Assembly (NCBI GenBank): GCA_973895155.1 | Contig: OZ316897.1 | Span: forward strand, 23,436,001-23,500,000 | DNA: 64,000 nucleotides | Direction: 5' to 3' | Source: Marsupella aquatica | Lineage: Eukaryota > Marchantiophyta | Position numbers and translations under genes: made by a program | The notes under the pieces: generated by a model | The model's database searches: none | What the model was told of the DNA's origin: nothing | The model's input: the letters and a program-made list of their open reading frames with translations, nothing else | Part shown: piece by piece, positions 20,903-31,242 of the stretch | Layout: each line of letters starts with the position of its first letter | Position numbering within the stretch: position 1 is the first letter of the stretch

Positions 20903-23869
20903 ACTTCATCATCGGAAGTGGGCCCAGCAGCAGACGAACCTCCTAATACTGAGGCTAATAGGGATTTACACCATGATATGGGAGTGTCAGCTACCCTTGA
21001 GCCATTTGCACCAGAAGTATCCAAACTTGGACTTCAGCCGGCAAACCTCACGGATGGAATTGTGGATCCAAAAGCTTGTCAGAAAATCGAAATTGAGCCA
21101 GGCAAGTTTTTGAATATTGGTAAGCATATCGAAGGAGAGCTACGGGAACAGTATATCAGTTTATTAACCCAGTATAAAGATGTCTTTGCCTGGAGTCATT
21201 CTGATTTAAAAGGTATCCATCCACATTTGGGCGAACATCGTATTGACCTTATGGAAGGAGCAGTACCTGTCCGACAGAGACAGTACCGTTTGAATCCCAA
21301 ATATTCCATCCTGGTTAAAGACGAGTTGGACAAGCTCACGACTGCTGGATTTATCTACCCGGTCTTGAGTAGTGAATGGGTCTCACCAATTGTCATTGTC
21401 CCCAAAAAGCCGGGACCCGATGGTAAAACGAAAATTCGCGTTTGTCAAGACTTCCGGAAGTTGAATGCTGCCACTCGGAAAGATCATTATCCTTTGCCAT
21501 TTATTGATCTGGTACTTGATTCAGTGGCCTTGCATGAGTTATACAGTTTTTTAGATGGGTACTCTGGTTATAACCAGGTGTCCATTCGGAAGGAGGATCG
21601 CGACAAGACTACGTTCACCACCGACTGGGGTACATATGCATTTACCATGATGCCTTTTGGGCTGTGTAATGCCCCGGGTACTTTTCAGCGCATTATGATG
21701 ATTATTTTTCAAGAATATTTGCGGCATTTCATGGAGATTTTTATTGACGACTTTTGTGTTTACGGGTCAGCGGCTGAACACCTCGTCCATTTGGAGAAGA
21801 CATTTCAGAAGTGTAGAGAGGCTCAGTTGTGTCTTCATCCAGAAAAGTGCTTTATTGGTATGAAGGAGGGAATTTTGTTAGGCCATGTTATTTCACAACG
21901 CGGCATTGAGGTTGATACAGAGAAGGTTAGAGTAATTATGGAGTTGCAACCACCGACCGATTTAAAGCAGCTTCGTGCTTTTCTGGGACATGTGGGGTAT
22001 TATCGTCGGTTCATTTATAAACATGCTAATATTGCCTTACCCTTAACCCAACTGTTAAAAAGTGATGTGGAATATACATGGAATGAGGAGCGGCAGCAAG
22101 CATTCCAGTTGCTCAAGGATCGGTTAATCTCTGCACCTATTTTGTCACCCCCAGATTGGACTAAGAAGTTTCATGTCTTCATTGACTCTTCTGCGTTCTG
22201 CATTGGAGCTAATCTCAGTCAGAAGGATGTGGAAAACCGTGACCATCCAATTTACTATGCCAGCCGCCAAATGAGTGCAGCCGAGAAAAACTACTCCGTC
22301 ACTGAACGGGAAGCTTTGGCCATCGTCTTTGCGTGTAAGAAATTTCGTCACTATTTGTTGGGGTATCAGGTTACTTTTCACACTGATCATAATTCCTTAA
22401 AATATTTGGTTAACCAAGTGGATCTCTCAGGACGAGTAGCCCGCTGGGTTTTACTACTCCAAGAATTTGATTATGAAGTTCATGTCCGACCTGGCAAACA
22501 TCATGAGAATGCAGACTTCCTATCTCGGTTACCTGGTCCGGAGAATCAGCATAATCTCTCCGATGAATTTCCTGACGAGCATTTGTGGCACATTGAAGGG
22601 GAGTCTTCTCGATATTTTAATATTGTGCACATGCTGCTTCATGGAACGTTCCCTGAAGGCTTTAATGCGGAAGAACGAGCTGTCTTTGCTCATAAGGTGG
22701 GTCCCTATACCATTATTCGGGGCACTTTGTTTAAACAAGGTCCTGATCAACAATTGCGACGTTGTCTAGAGGATAGGGAACTTCCCCAAGTAATTGAAGC
22801 TTTACATTCAGGAGAAACCGGTGGGCATTATGCTGTGAATACCACAGTTAAGAAAATTTTGGATGTTGGATACTGGTGGCCTACTATGCATCGAGATACT
22901 TACAATTTTATTAAGACCTGTGATCCCTGTCAAAGGATCGGGAAGCCCACTGCTAGTTCCAAATGGCCTCTTACGCCTATCCTTCCGTTGGCACCATTTG
23001 AGAAATGGGGGATTGATTTTATTGGCCCAATTTCTCCAGCAGCTCGGAAAAGCCGAAGCAAATATATTATTCTGGCCACTGATTATGCCACCAAATGGGT
23101 AGAGGCGAAAGCTACTCGCAAGAATGATGCTATAACCGCAGCTGCATTTCTCTTTGAGCACATTATCACCCGGTTTGGTTGTCCTTTGGAGTTGGTAAGC
23201 GATAGGGGTTTGCATTTTCTTAACTCAACTATTGAGTTAATCACTGACCTTTATCTTATCAAGCATCGCAAAACTACTCCTTACAACCCCCGAGCTAATG
23301 GCTTAACCGAGAGAGCTAATGGCATTATGGGCAAGATTCTGAATAAAATGGTAGAATCTCACAAGACAGATTGGGATGTGAAGCTCCATTCTGCATTATG
23401 GGCTTACCGCACCGCTGAGAAGATTACAACTCTTCACACCCCCTTCTATCTGACCTATGGCCTGAATAGTATTATTCCAATAGAATTTTCGTTACCAACG
23501 GAACGTATCTTGGTACCACACCGACTCTCTCCTTCAGATAGTCTCTCACATCGGTTTTCCAATATTGTTAAATTAGAAGAAGTTAGACTTTTAGCATTAG
23601 ACCATACAGTCACCATTCAGAACCAGCGTAAACTTGCTTATGATAAGAAGCTGCGCGTAGTGCAGTTAGATGTTGGTGATTTAGCATTAGTCTTTGATTC
23701 TCGTTATATGCTATTTCCTGGGAAACTTCATACTCATTGGATTGGTCCTTACCGAGTTACACACATCTGGGATAATGGTTCAGTTTCATTGACTACCTTA
23801 GATGGTCACCCACTTAACACTAGAATCAATGGGTTTAGGATTAAACGGTACTATGAGTCTTCCATTTAG
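20897..23869 (+). CDS. pol: B1 reverse transcriptase, RNase H and integrase
   Basis: The reading frame is open from directly after the UGA to TAG at 23867-23869, about 990 residues. RT shows VSPIVIVPKK, RVCQDFRKLN, LDGYSGYNQV, MPFGLCNAPGTFQR and catalytic FIDDF (near 21740). RNase H has FHVFIDSSAFCIG and FHTDHNSLKYL. INT has the HHCC finger (ending CDPCQR), GIDFIGP (near 23010), LVSDRGLHF (near 23195) and LTERANGIMGK (near 23300), then the GPY/F-type module FPGKLHTHWIGPY. There is no chromodomain. It reverse-transcribes and integrates the element. Only a few residues differ from B2, and the ORF is intact. Confidence 0.94.
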   Translation, partial: QLTSSSEVGPAADEPPNTEANRDLHHDMGVSATLEPFAPEVSKLGLQPANLTDGIVDPKACQKIEIEPGKFLNIGKHIEGELREQYISLLTQYKDVFAWSHSDLKGIHPHLGEHRIDLMEGAVPVRQRQYRLNPKYSILVKDELDKLTTAGFIYPVLSSEWVSPIVIVPKKPGPDGKTKIRVCQDFRKLNAATRKDHYPLPFIDLVLDSVALHELYSFLDGYSGYNQVSIRKEDRDKTTFTTDWGTYAFTMMPFGLCNAPGTFQRIMMIIFQEYLRHFMEIFIDDFCVYGSAAEHLVHLEKTFQKCREAQLCLHPEKCFIGMKEGILLGHVISQRGIEVDTEKVRVIMELQPPTDLKQLRAFLGHVGYYRRFIYKHANIALPLTQLLKSDVEYTWNEERQQAFQLLKDRLISAPILSPPDWTKKFHVFIDSSAFCIGANLSQKDVENRDHPIYYASRQMSAAEKNYSVTEREALAIVFACKKFRHYLLGYQVTFHTDHNSLKYLVNQVDLSGRVARWVLLLQEFDYEVHVRPGKHHENADFLSRLPGPENQHNLSDEFPDEHLWHIEGESSRYFNIVHMLLHGTFPEGFNAEERAVFAHKVGPYTIIRGTLFKQGPDQQLRRCLEDRELPQVIEALHSGETGGHYAVNTTVKKILDVGYWWPTMHRDTYNFIKTCDPCQRIGKPTASSKWPLTPILPLAPFEKWGIDFIGPISPAARKSRSKYIILATDYATKWVEAKATRKNDAITAAAFLFEHIITRFGCPLELVSDRGLHFLNSTIELITDLYLIKHRKTTPYNPRANGLTERANGIMGKILNKMVESHKTDWDVKLHSALWAYRTAEKITTLHTPFYLTYGLNSIIPIEFSLPTERILVPHRLSPSDSLSHRFSNIVKLEEVRLLALDHTVTIQNQRKLAYDKKLRVVQLDVGDLALVFDSRYMLFPGKLHTHWIGPYRVTHIWDNGSVSLTTLDGHPLNTRINGFRIKRYYESSI

Positions 23870-24252
23870 AATTCCACCTGGGACAGGTTGCAATTTAAGT
23901 GGAGGGCGGTAGTTATACTTAGTTAGAATTAGTGACCCTCCCTAGTAAGTATTCGGCATATTTTTTTAATTTTTTTTAGTTACTTTCAGTTTTTACATTG
24001 GACGCTGTGAAAAGCGTCCATTGTAACTCGACGCTGGGGAAGCGTCCACTTAGTTTACAAAGGACGTTGTGCAGAGGTCCGCTTTTGTATTAGTTCAGTT
24101 GCATGAGACGCTGTGAGCCGATGACTAGGCATCTTGTACAATGGCGGATTGCGACAGCTCAACGGGACGCTGAGGAGTAAGCAGTCGCGCTTCGCCCTAG
24201 TTCACTATGGAACACGATTCTCACTGAGCTTACGGAGCTAACAAGTCACGCG
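23870..24252 (+). other. B1 intergenic region with internal polypurine tract and hairpins
   Basis: AATTTAAGTGGAGGGC at 23892-23907 repeats the terminal polypurine tract (27375-27390), including similar bases upstream (GGGACA). Two hairpin units follow: GACGCTGTGAAAAGCGTC at 24001-24018 and GACGCTGGGGAAGCGTC at 24030-24046. No gene is seen. Confidence 0.75.
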
Positions 24253-26826
24253 ATGGCGGAGACTGAGCTGACGACGCGACCAATACTCGCAGACATTCCA
24301 TCGAATGCAGTGCATAGGCGGCAGTTGAAGACGGCTCTGGCAAAAATGGGCTTGAAGAAGCTGCTTCAACTTCCTTGGAAGATTTGCGAATTCAGCCTTA
24401 TCGATCAAGGTGTCTGGGACGCTGAAGAAAGGATTGGTGTGCGCTCGCGTCCCAGTGTTTGGACTGAAGCGCTCATAGCGAAGGTCTATTCGACGCCGAT
24501 GGAGGGCGAGGATTTACAGAGGGTTGATTGTGAGCCTCGGGTTTATGTAGAATCCTTCTTCGCTCCAGGATCCTTCAAGAGGCGGAATGGATGGCTAGCG
24601 GCGGACTGCTTAGATAATTCTCTGCAGCGTCTATTTCGATTTCTGGCACCAATTTTCTACCCAGAAAGCCAGACGCGCATCACTCTTTCGTTCGCTGCAA
24701 CGGTGATCTGTTCATTAGAACAGACGCAGTCTATCAATTGGACGAAGGTTTTGCACCGAGTAATTCATACTCAGGTCAAAAATTTTCGTAGCAGGCTGAA
24801 AACGGGGAAAATAAGGTGTACCTACTTGGCCCCTTATTTAGCTCACATTTACCATAAGTATGACTGTCTGCTTGTCTTGGAAAAAGATTTTTATCGCAAC
24901 AATCAGAGAGCATCTACCGGTGAAGCAAATTATATGCCTGAAGTACGAGAAGTCCGAGCCAATTCCACAGTGGTAGAGCTATGTGCAATACTCGACTGTG
25001 AGGAACCTGAACTGGTGGGTGAAGTTCGGAAATTGAAAGAGACAAGAGCATCAGCTGAAGGGAGTGACGATCCGATTCTTCACCAACCAAGAGAGGCTCA
25101 AGTTGCCGAAGATGTTCCTTCAGCAATGCCCACAGGGTTGGAGCATTCTATGTCACCTCGACTCTCGTGTTCACCTTGTGCTGCCGAGCCTATTTATGAT
25201 GTTGATCAGGATAATTCTGCTTCTCGGATGAATGTTGAAGATGAGGTGAGGGTGGATGAAGAAGGTTTTTCAGGGGAACCTCTTCAACATTCTACTGCTG
25301 AGGACGAGTATGATGGATTTACTTCTACCCCTGTTTTGGTTCCCATAGAGGCAAATAGTGATGCTTTGCAGGCTTTACAGGAGTATGATTCGTCCGACTC
25401 TCTTAGTTCTAGCCCAAATATAGGTGAAATCCCTCTGGTCCAGGAGTCAGAAATATTAAGCTCAGAAATTGTGAAGCTGGTTAAAGTTGATTCGGAGGAT
25501 GCAATTGTGGATATAGACGAAGTAGGTGAACCAGTGACTTCTCCCCAATCTGTCGCAAGATACCCTGCCTGGTCTACACCTGGTTCACTCATATCGATTC
25601 CTTTGGATATAACTAAGGAATTAGATGAGGCAATAGCCGCGATAGGAGCTCCTTCATTTCCGCCTGTAAAATGGGTTTCTCCTGAAGATGAGTTGATTGA
25701 AGGAGGCTCTGCTGGTTTTCCGAGTCGCAATCAGGTATCTGGTAATATGGGTATATCTGTACCCATATTGGTACCCGAGACACCCGCTTCGACAACCAGC
25801 TCAGCACCAGTTTCATTGGCTACAAACGAGGATAAAAACATTCGGGAGGAGTTTTCAGTGACGTATACTCGAAAATCTTGGAAACGGTTGCGCCATGCTA
25901 TCAGTCGACAGATCTTTCCTGAAGCATCTTCCCAGGATTTTGAACAGGGAGAAGCACCTATCGGAACAGACGAGCTACCCCTTCCTGTACTTTTGACAGA
26001 TCGAACTAACCAGGAAGTCTCTTTACCTAGCGATAATTTTAAAGAAGAACTTCCTGTTTTAGTACCAATGCATCCCATTGCAGATCAACCAGCTACTGTT
26101 GCAAGAGAAGAATTTGAACCACTGGAGCCCGAACCTTCTGCTCCTTCGTCTCCTGTTACATTGCCAATTCGACCAGTTAAGGAGTCAGTGATTCCTTCCG
26201 CTATGCCAGATGTAATTTTCCGTTGGATAGGAGCACCAAGTGATGGAGAAGAAGACGAAGACCCTCGCATTATCAGAGTACCTCCTCGACTTCGGCATAC
26301 AGTGGATTTGCCACCCCGAAATCCTATCCCTAATTTGGCTTCAATTCACAGGTGGGAGAAGAAACATTTTCGAGTAGCTTTTCGACATCTGGAGATGGAG
26401 AGCATTTTGCAGCAGCAGCAGATTTTGCCAATGACATCCCATCCGAGGATTCGTAGTTTGATTCGCACATATGAACCTGGGAAGGCGGTTCCTCCCATTG
26501 ATAAGGACAGACGACATAAGTTTTCGGAGTTCGAAATTTGGTGTTGGGTGTATATGCTTCGACGAGCTCAAGCTCCATTTCCGCCCCTTGTGCCGGAAAT
26601 TCCATGGCCCTATCCATACTATGTTTGGGTTTGTCCTGGTGGGTTTGCTATTCCAATTAAATATGAGAAGAAGCTTGTTAAGCTAAGGGAGCAGTTGATT
26701 ACAAAACAATGTATGCTACCGGCTTCCCAAGGGTTCAAGTCGCTTAGGTGTTTAGCGTTCCTACCTATTATTCCTTCTTATCCGGATGTGATTATTCAAG
26801 GTGTTTTATCTAGGACACAGATTTGA
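24253..26826 (+). CDS. B1 ORF3, unknown protein
   Basis: An 857-codon ORF from ATG 24253, intact in both B copies. The N-terminal 230 residues form a globular region (KKLLQLPWKICEF, VWTEALIAKVY, ITLSFAATVICSLEQTQSINW, then a basic helical stretch). By eye this resembles the helical protein encoded by the extra ORF of plant Athila/Tat elements. Residues about 230-690 are acidic, Ser/Pro-rich and probably disordered. A C-terminal conserved-looking block (IHRWEKKHFRVAFRHLEM ... EIWCWVYMLRRAQ ... PWPYPYYVWVCPGGF) is rich in Trp and aromatics. No signal peptide or catalytic motif is seen. ORF4 follows in the same frame after one TGA. Differences from B2 are single residues such as S/R in CEFxLID. 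Confidence 0.85.
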   Translation: MAETELTTRPILADIPSNAVHRRQLKTALAKMGLKKLLQLPWKICEFSLIDQGVWDAEERIGVRSRPSVWTEALIAKVYSTPMEGEDLQRVDCEPRVYVESFFAPGSFKRRNGWLAADCLDNSLQRLFRFLAPIFYPESQTRITLSFAATVICSLEQTQSINWTKVLHRVIHTQVKNFRSRLKTGKIRCTYLAPYLAHIYHKYDCLLVLEKDFYRNNQRASTGEANYMPEVREVRANSTVVELCAILDCEEPELVGEVRKLKETRASAEGSDDPILHQPREAQVAEDVPSAMPTGLEHSMSPRLSCSPCAAEPIYDVDQDNSASRMNVEDEVRVDEEGFSGEPLQHSTAEDEYDGFTSTPVLVPIEANSDALQALQEYDSSDSLSSSPNIGEIPLVQESEILSSEIVKLVKVDSEDAIVDIDEVGEPVTSPQSVARYPAWSTPGSLISIPLDITKELDEAIAAIGAPSFPPVKWVSPEDELIEGGSAGFPSRNQVSGNMGISVPILVPETPASTTSSAPVSLATNEDKNIREEFSVTYTRKSWKRLRHAISRQIFPEASSQDFEQGEAPIGTDELPLPVLLTDRTNQEVSLPSDNFKEELPVLVPMHPIADQPATVAREEFEPLEPEPSAPSSPVTLPIRPVKESVIPSAMPDVIFRWIGAPSDGEEDEDPRIIRVPPRLRHTVDLPPRNPIPNLASIHRWEKKHFRVAFRHLEMESILQQQQILPMTSHPRIRSLIRTYEPGKAVPPIDKDRRHKFSEFEIWCWVYMLRRAQAPFPPLVPEIPWPYPYYVWVCPGGFAIPIKYEKKLVKLREQLITKQCMLPASQGFKSLRCLAFLPIIPSYPDVIIQGVLSRTQI

Positions 26827-26838
26827 AGGACACCATTT

Positions 26839-27315
26839 ATGAGAGATATCAAACGGTGTTGTCATTTATATGTATATAAGCCGTTACTTTTGCAGCATCC
26901 TGCAATTGTTTCCTTCTTTCTCCTTCGAATTGATATTTATCTGCTCATGTGGGACATCAAAGCTACTATGGATTGTTGGAATTCTTTACCCCGTGCTTTC
27001 CAACATTCCTTTGAAGGCAAGATCAAACTGGGAGGACATGCTATTCAACACTTTGTTATTGATCCAGGCTCTCGAATTAATTTCCTCTCCCACAGACTGT
27101 GCCAGCAATTTGTTCATCAAGAAGTACAACCGATATCTGCTCAGATATCAATCGATGGACGAATCATTAATCTTTGGGGAAGAGTTAAAGGAGTCCCAAT
27201 ACAGATCGGAGAAGAATTCCATGACCTCGATTTTTATATTCTGGATTCGGATATCTCCCAACTCCCGTCAATAATTTTGAGCACTACTTGGATTATTAAG
27301 CCAGAATATTATTAA
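26839..27315 (+). CDS. B1 ORF4: retropepsin-like domain protein
   Basis: 158 codons, in the same frame as ORF3 and separated from it by TGA (26824-26826) and 12 bases. After a hydrophobic N-terminus, the last 100 residues have the retropepsin plan: an FVIDPGSRINFLSHRLC active-site-like loop, the ISIDGRIINLWGRVKGVPIQIG hairpins, then FHDLDFYILDSD and a closing IILSTTWIIKPE. The gag-PR ORF already has a D-G-G protease, so this is a second such fold. D-P-G-S in place of D-T/S-G makes proteolytic activity uncertain; a binding role is possible. Confidence 0.65.
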   Translation: MRDIKRCCHLYVYKPLLLQHPAIVSFFLLRIDIYLLMWDIKATMDCWNSLPRAFQHSFEGKIKLGGHAIQHFVIDPGSRINFLSHRLCQQFVHQEVQPISAQISIDGRIINLWGRVKGVPIQIGEEFHDLDFYILDSDISQLPSIILSTTWIIKPEYY

Positions 27316-27374
27316 TGAAGAACATGTCACTCGCTTCTGATTCAATTCGGTCATGTCTTGTGGGGACACGGCGA

Positions 27375-27392
27375 AATTTAAGTGGAGGGCTA
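27375..27392 (+). promoter_or_regulatory. B1 terminal polypurine tract
   Basis: AATTTAAGTGGAGGGCTA directly precedes the 3' LTR TGTGG. It primes plus-strand DNA synthesis. Confidence 0.85.
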
Positions 27393-28782
27393 TGTGGTAT
27401 GGGTGTCCCTGCAATTTTTTCTGGAAACTTGTTTATTTTTAGCATATCACAAGATTTACTTACACTTTAGACACCTTCCGGCCAACATTTACTTGTTCTG
27501 GACACTTATAGAAATATTTGACATCTCCGGCTTTCCTGACGATTCCTAGTGTACTTTGCCCGACGCTGTGACCAGCGCCCGTTTCTTTTACTCAAGACGC
27601 TGCGGAAGCATCCAAACTCCTCATGACGCTTTTGGCAGTGCCCGACCGCCACCAAGACTCTATGAGGATTTCGACCGACGCTGTGGAAAGCGTCAGCTTC
27701 AACACACGACGCTGTGAGCAGCGTCCACCCTAGTATTGACGCTGTGAGCAGTGTGAGCAGCGTCCGTTGGTTTTACTTAAGACGCTTCTAGCAGCGTCCA
27801 GATTCTCCCGACGCTTCTAGCAGCGTCCGCTCAACACTTAGTTTTTGAAGTAGATTACTAGTAAAGTAGTATTCTACCACCCTTGTTGAAGTACTTATGC
27901 TGTGCTTCTCCCTTGTTTAGTTTTAAGCTTGGAAAGGCACGACTGTTCTTACCTCCTCCATTTTAGGATTCCAGCACTTATAAGACAGAGTAGAATGCTC
28001 ATTTGAAGTAGAGAGAAATAGAGTTAATACTGTATTCAGAATTGAGTCTTCTGAATAGTTTTCTCCTCCTTCCATTGTAACAAGGCATGCTGTGAGTGTT
28101 TTGTATGGAAGTAAAGCTATATTGATTGAAGTTAAGATTGAATTCAAGAGATTCCTGTGGTGATTGAATTCAGTTGCAGATTTCTGAAACTCGTATTGAA
28201 TTCACTGCTAGGCTTGCTTGCAGAGTCGGGATTCGCTAGCCAATTCAAGAATAGTTAATGATAAATGAGAAGTAAATTCTGATTCTCAGAGTAGTTAGTA
28301 CTGTTGCTTTGATTCTGGAATATGGTTTAGAGTTTGACTGAATTGCGTATCGCTGATGTCAAACCATGTTGACGGCATTTTAAATCATATCATTCATTTG
28401 CAATCAGAAAGCTTATGCTTCATCAGATTGAGAATTCCATTATCATTAACCTTTGTGTTTTGAAGAGTGAGATGGATGAATTATGAGATAGATTTCATGT
28501 CTATACTGAGCCCAAATCCTTTCTGAAGGAGTGGCAGTAGCAGCTTGTAGTCTCTAAATCCTTACTCATTTCTTCTCTAATTCATAAATCAGAAGTTCAG
28601 TTACTTTGTTGTTTGTTTATTCGATTTTTTTATTGAGAAGTGAAGTCAACATAGAGCTCAAGACTCTAAATCATTCGGAGTGATAAAAGTTATACAATTC
28701 ATTCTGAAATCTGTTCTTAAAGGGATCGAAACCCTGGTTTTAGGTGAGGAGAGTCACTTTTGATACTTAGCACTATACGACA
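27393..28782 (+). repeat. B1 3' LTR
   Basis: A 1390-base direct repeat of 9437-10826, ending ACGACA, then GGTTT (target duplication) and the RT sequence of element D. Confidence 0.95.
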
Positions 28783-29858
28783 GGTTTAGCAAGCTGGCTA
28801 AATCCTTTAACATACCTCCTGTAGTAGCTCGCCAATCCCAAGAATGCACGAACTCTACTCACATTAGCAGGACAAGGAATCTGTGTAATGGCCTCCACTT
28901 TAGTCTGCTGTACACCCAATCCCCCTGGGTATATAGTGTGGCCCAAATACTCAATCTGGTCTTGGAAGAACTTACACTTGCTAGGATGGAGCTTCAACCC
29001 ATGTGCTCTCAATCTCTCCAACACAATCTGCAAGTGCTGCTGATGTTCTTCCACAGTAGAAGAATAGACCAAAATATCATCAATATAACATCTGATAAAA
29101 TCCAAACCTGCAAGGATTCGATCCATGACTCTCTAGAACTCAGCTGGTGCATTCTTCAACCCAAATGGTAAGAATAACCACTGATACAAACAATCTTTGC
29201 CATAAGAATCAATCCCCCAGAATGCTGTCTTGGACTTGTCAGCATGCCTAATTGGAAGTTGATGGTACCCTGCCCTCAGATCCAATGAACTGAAAACCTT
29301 TGCATGCCCCACAGCATCAAAGATCTCCTCAGGTGTGGGCATGGCATATCTATTAGATTTTGTCTGGCAATTAATGGGTCTGTAATCACCGCACATGCGC
29401 CTATCTATGTAATTGCCATGCACATCCTTCTTGGCTGGCATCACTGTGGCAGATGCATACTCCCCATATGAAATCTCCACCAATCCAGCCTCCAACAAAT
29501 CTTGAGTTCTGTTTTGAATCAGAGCTCTCTCCATGTCACTATAACGGTATGGCCTACGAAAGATTGGCGCATCACGAGCCAATTTAATCTGAATACCAGG
29601 ACCCTTTAATGTCCCCAAATCTTTCATGCTAAATGCAAAACAATTCCAGTAACTCTTCAGGAATCGACGCATGCGACGTCTCTCCTCCCCTGTCAACTTA
29701 GGGCCAAGCTGTGGTTCCCAACTCTCCACCAAATCCCTAGCTAATATCTCTTTGTAGGGTAGAAGAGATAGCCGATGATTGCTATTTAGCAGTAGATTGA
29801 GTAGTCCCTTCCTGCTCAACAATCTGTCCAGCCTTGGCCAATCCTGCCATAGGTCCAT
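28783..29858 (-). pseudogene. pol: Element D reverse transcriptase
   Basis: The minus strand from 29858 reads the RT: IFRRPYRYSDMERALIQ, ATVMPAKKDVHGNYIDRRMCGDYRPIN, SSLDLRAGYHQLPI, LPFGLKNAPAEF, then TAG at 29135-29133, and in the same frame RVMDRILAG.. with catalytic CYIDDILVYS and the connection FLGLASYYRRYVKGFSQLAKP. The TAG stands where most relatives have Gln (AEFQRVMD), so CAG to TAG is likely. The RT type (YIDDILVYS) differs clearly from families A and B (FIDDF). The frame differs from the upstream methyltransferase by one base in their overlap near 29782-29858. Confidence 0.9.
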
Positions 29859-30333
29859 GGACTGTCTGCTCGCCCCCAGCTGTGGTCAGTACTGTCTCAG
29901 TGGACCGCAAGCTCACCAAGCGACAATCAGTAATTCTAGCAAAGCGCATCCGCAACTGTTCAGCTACTCCCAAGCTGATAATCCAAGTCAAACAATTCAG
30001 GTCCATTGCTTGACCAAGAACCTGGCGTCGCAAACTCTCTGACATAGAGGCAACTACAGTGGTGCCAGTCAAAAATCCCATAGCACGCTCTCTCTCATCA
30101 GCAGTAGGTTCCACTAATTGCTGGAGAACTGTGTTCCACACAAGTCCAGGGCCACCTGCTCTAAATGCATATGAAGCAGAGTGGCTTACAAGAGTGGGTA
30201 ATGCACAACGGGGGCACCCAACTACATTGACCATTGCTAATGGAGGTCTATCAGGTTGGGTCACACCCTATGCACGACGCCCTGGATCCAAAACATCATC
30301 CACCACTAAGGCTGGTGAGCGTGGAATGCTGTC
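29782..30333 (-). pseudogene. Element D DNMT3-like methyltransferase, C-terminal part (motifs IX-X)
   Basis: Continues from 35817 after removal of C1. The minus strand reads ..SPALVVDDVLDPGRRA, a TAG near 30268, then TQPDRPPLAMVNVVGC..LPTLVSHSASYAFRAG (motif IX and short target-recognition region), and ADERERAMGF with RRQVLGQAMDLNCLTWIISL. This last part matches the DNMT3 C-terminus, where a Glu/Met-rich helix, GFP, and a R-x-x-LLG-x-S/A-W motif precede a final helix (motif X). The short linker between motifs VIII and IX is DNMT3-like, not DNMT1-like. The frame has at least one stop and a frameshift at either end. Confidence 0.75.
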
Positions 30334-31242
30334 TGTGGTGCGCCCCATGGCTCCCCAAACCCAAGAAACCCCCCCCCCCCGCACAAGCCGATTCCCGCGG
30401 GTTTCATCCTCGGCGAGGCCGTTTTCGCGGCTTAGCGGCATGGGACGCTGCTAACCTCCTTCTACTACTACTATTAACATTTTACACACATATACTGGAC
30501 AGATCCTTCATCGGGTCATGAGATATGTAGCCGGCCTAATCTGGGCCTTCCCTTCTCTTCCTCTCCTTCTGGTTGGGTATATTTGGATTCCGCCGCCGGA
30601 ATGATCCCCAATAGGCTTGGTTAAGCCGCTAAGACCTCTCTCAGCTCGACACATCCAACTCTCACTCCCTTGCTTACTTTCCTTCATCTATTAGTTGATG
30701 TGGGCACTCTTCACACAAGTTAATGCGACACACAAATAGCAAAATGACTCCTTCTGACTGAGTCATACCATGCACTTGCCATACAAACGGTACATCTCAT
30801 ACACAAGCTCTGCGAACTAAGCCGTGAGGCCAACTCTATTCAGCTCTTAGGCATGAGGAAACATGAATATACACAAGGGTCACTATATGACTAACCGAGA
30901 GCTTCTCTTACTACTTGATCCCAACCCGGCTGGTGCAACTAAAAACTTGCTAAAGAAGAGGCCCTGAGCTCCCCGCTGCCCAGGTACTTATCCTGGACGC
31001 GGATCCGCCTAATTCCTTGCAGCGTAAGCCAAATCTACCTAACTGAATCTACCTAACTACAGCGAGGCAGGAGTACAAGTGTTGCTCTTACCAGTGGAAC
31101 CACAATCCCACTAAGCCAAGTGTCAGGGCCGCCTCCTGGTCCTGATCCTAATCCTAAACTTAGAGATCCGAGCCCGCCCTGCCCACTCACGCCTCCTCCC
31201 TCCACGTCCGCCCTCCTTGAAAGGAGCGGCCCTCCACCACCG

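Larger units (their letters stand above)
9437..28782 (+). mobile_element. B1: complete family-B Ty3/gypsy element carrying a copia insertion
   Basis: Two 1390-base LTRs (9437-10826 and 27393-28782), starting TGTGGTATGGG and ending ACGACA, flank a full internal region. The target duplication is GGTTT at 9432-9436 and 28783-28787. The LTRs look almost identical; I noticed one difference (aaagcttCtgc versus aaagcttAtgc), so insertion is recent. The element is 19346 bases including the 5793-base copia element and its 5-base duplication. Order: LTR, PBS, leader, gag-PR, RT-RNase H-INT, ORF3, ORF4, PPT, LTR. Confidence 0.95.

Noticed and set aside
30369-30381. C-run as a regulatory element
   Set aside because: The homologous position in C2 has a shorter run; ordinary homopolymer length variation explains it.
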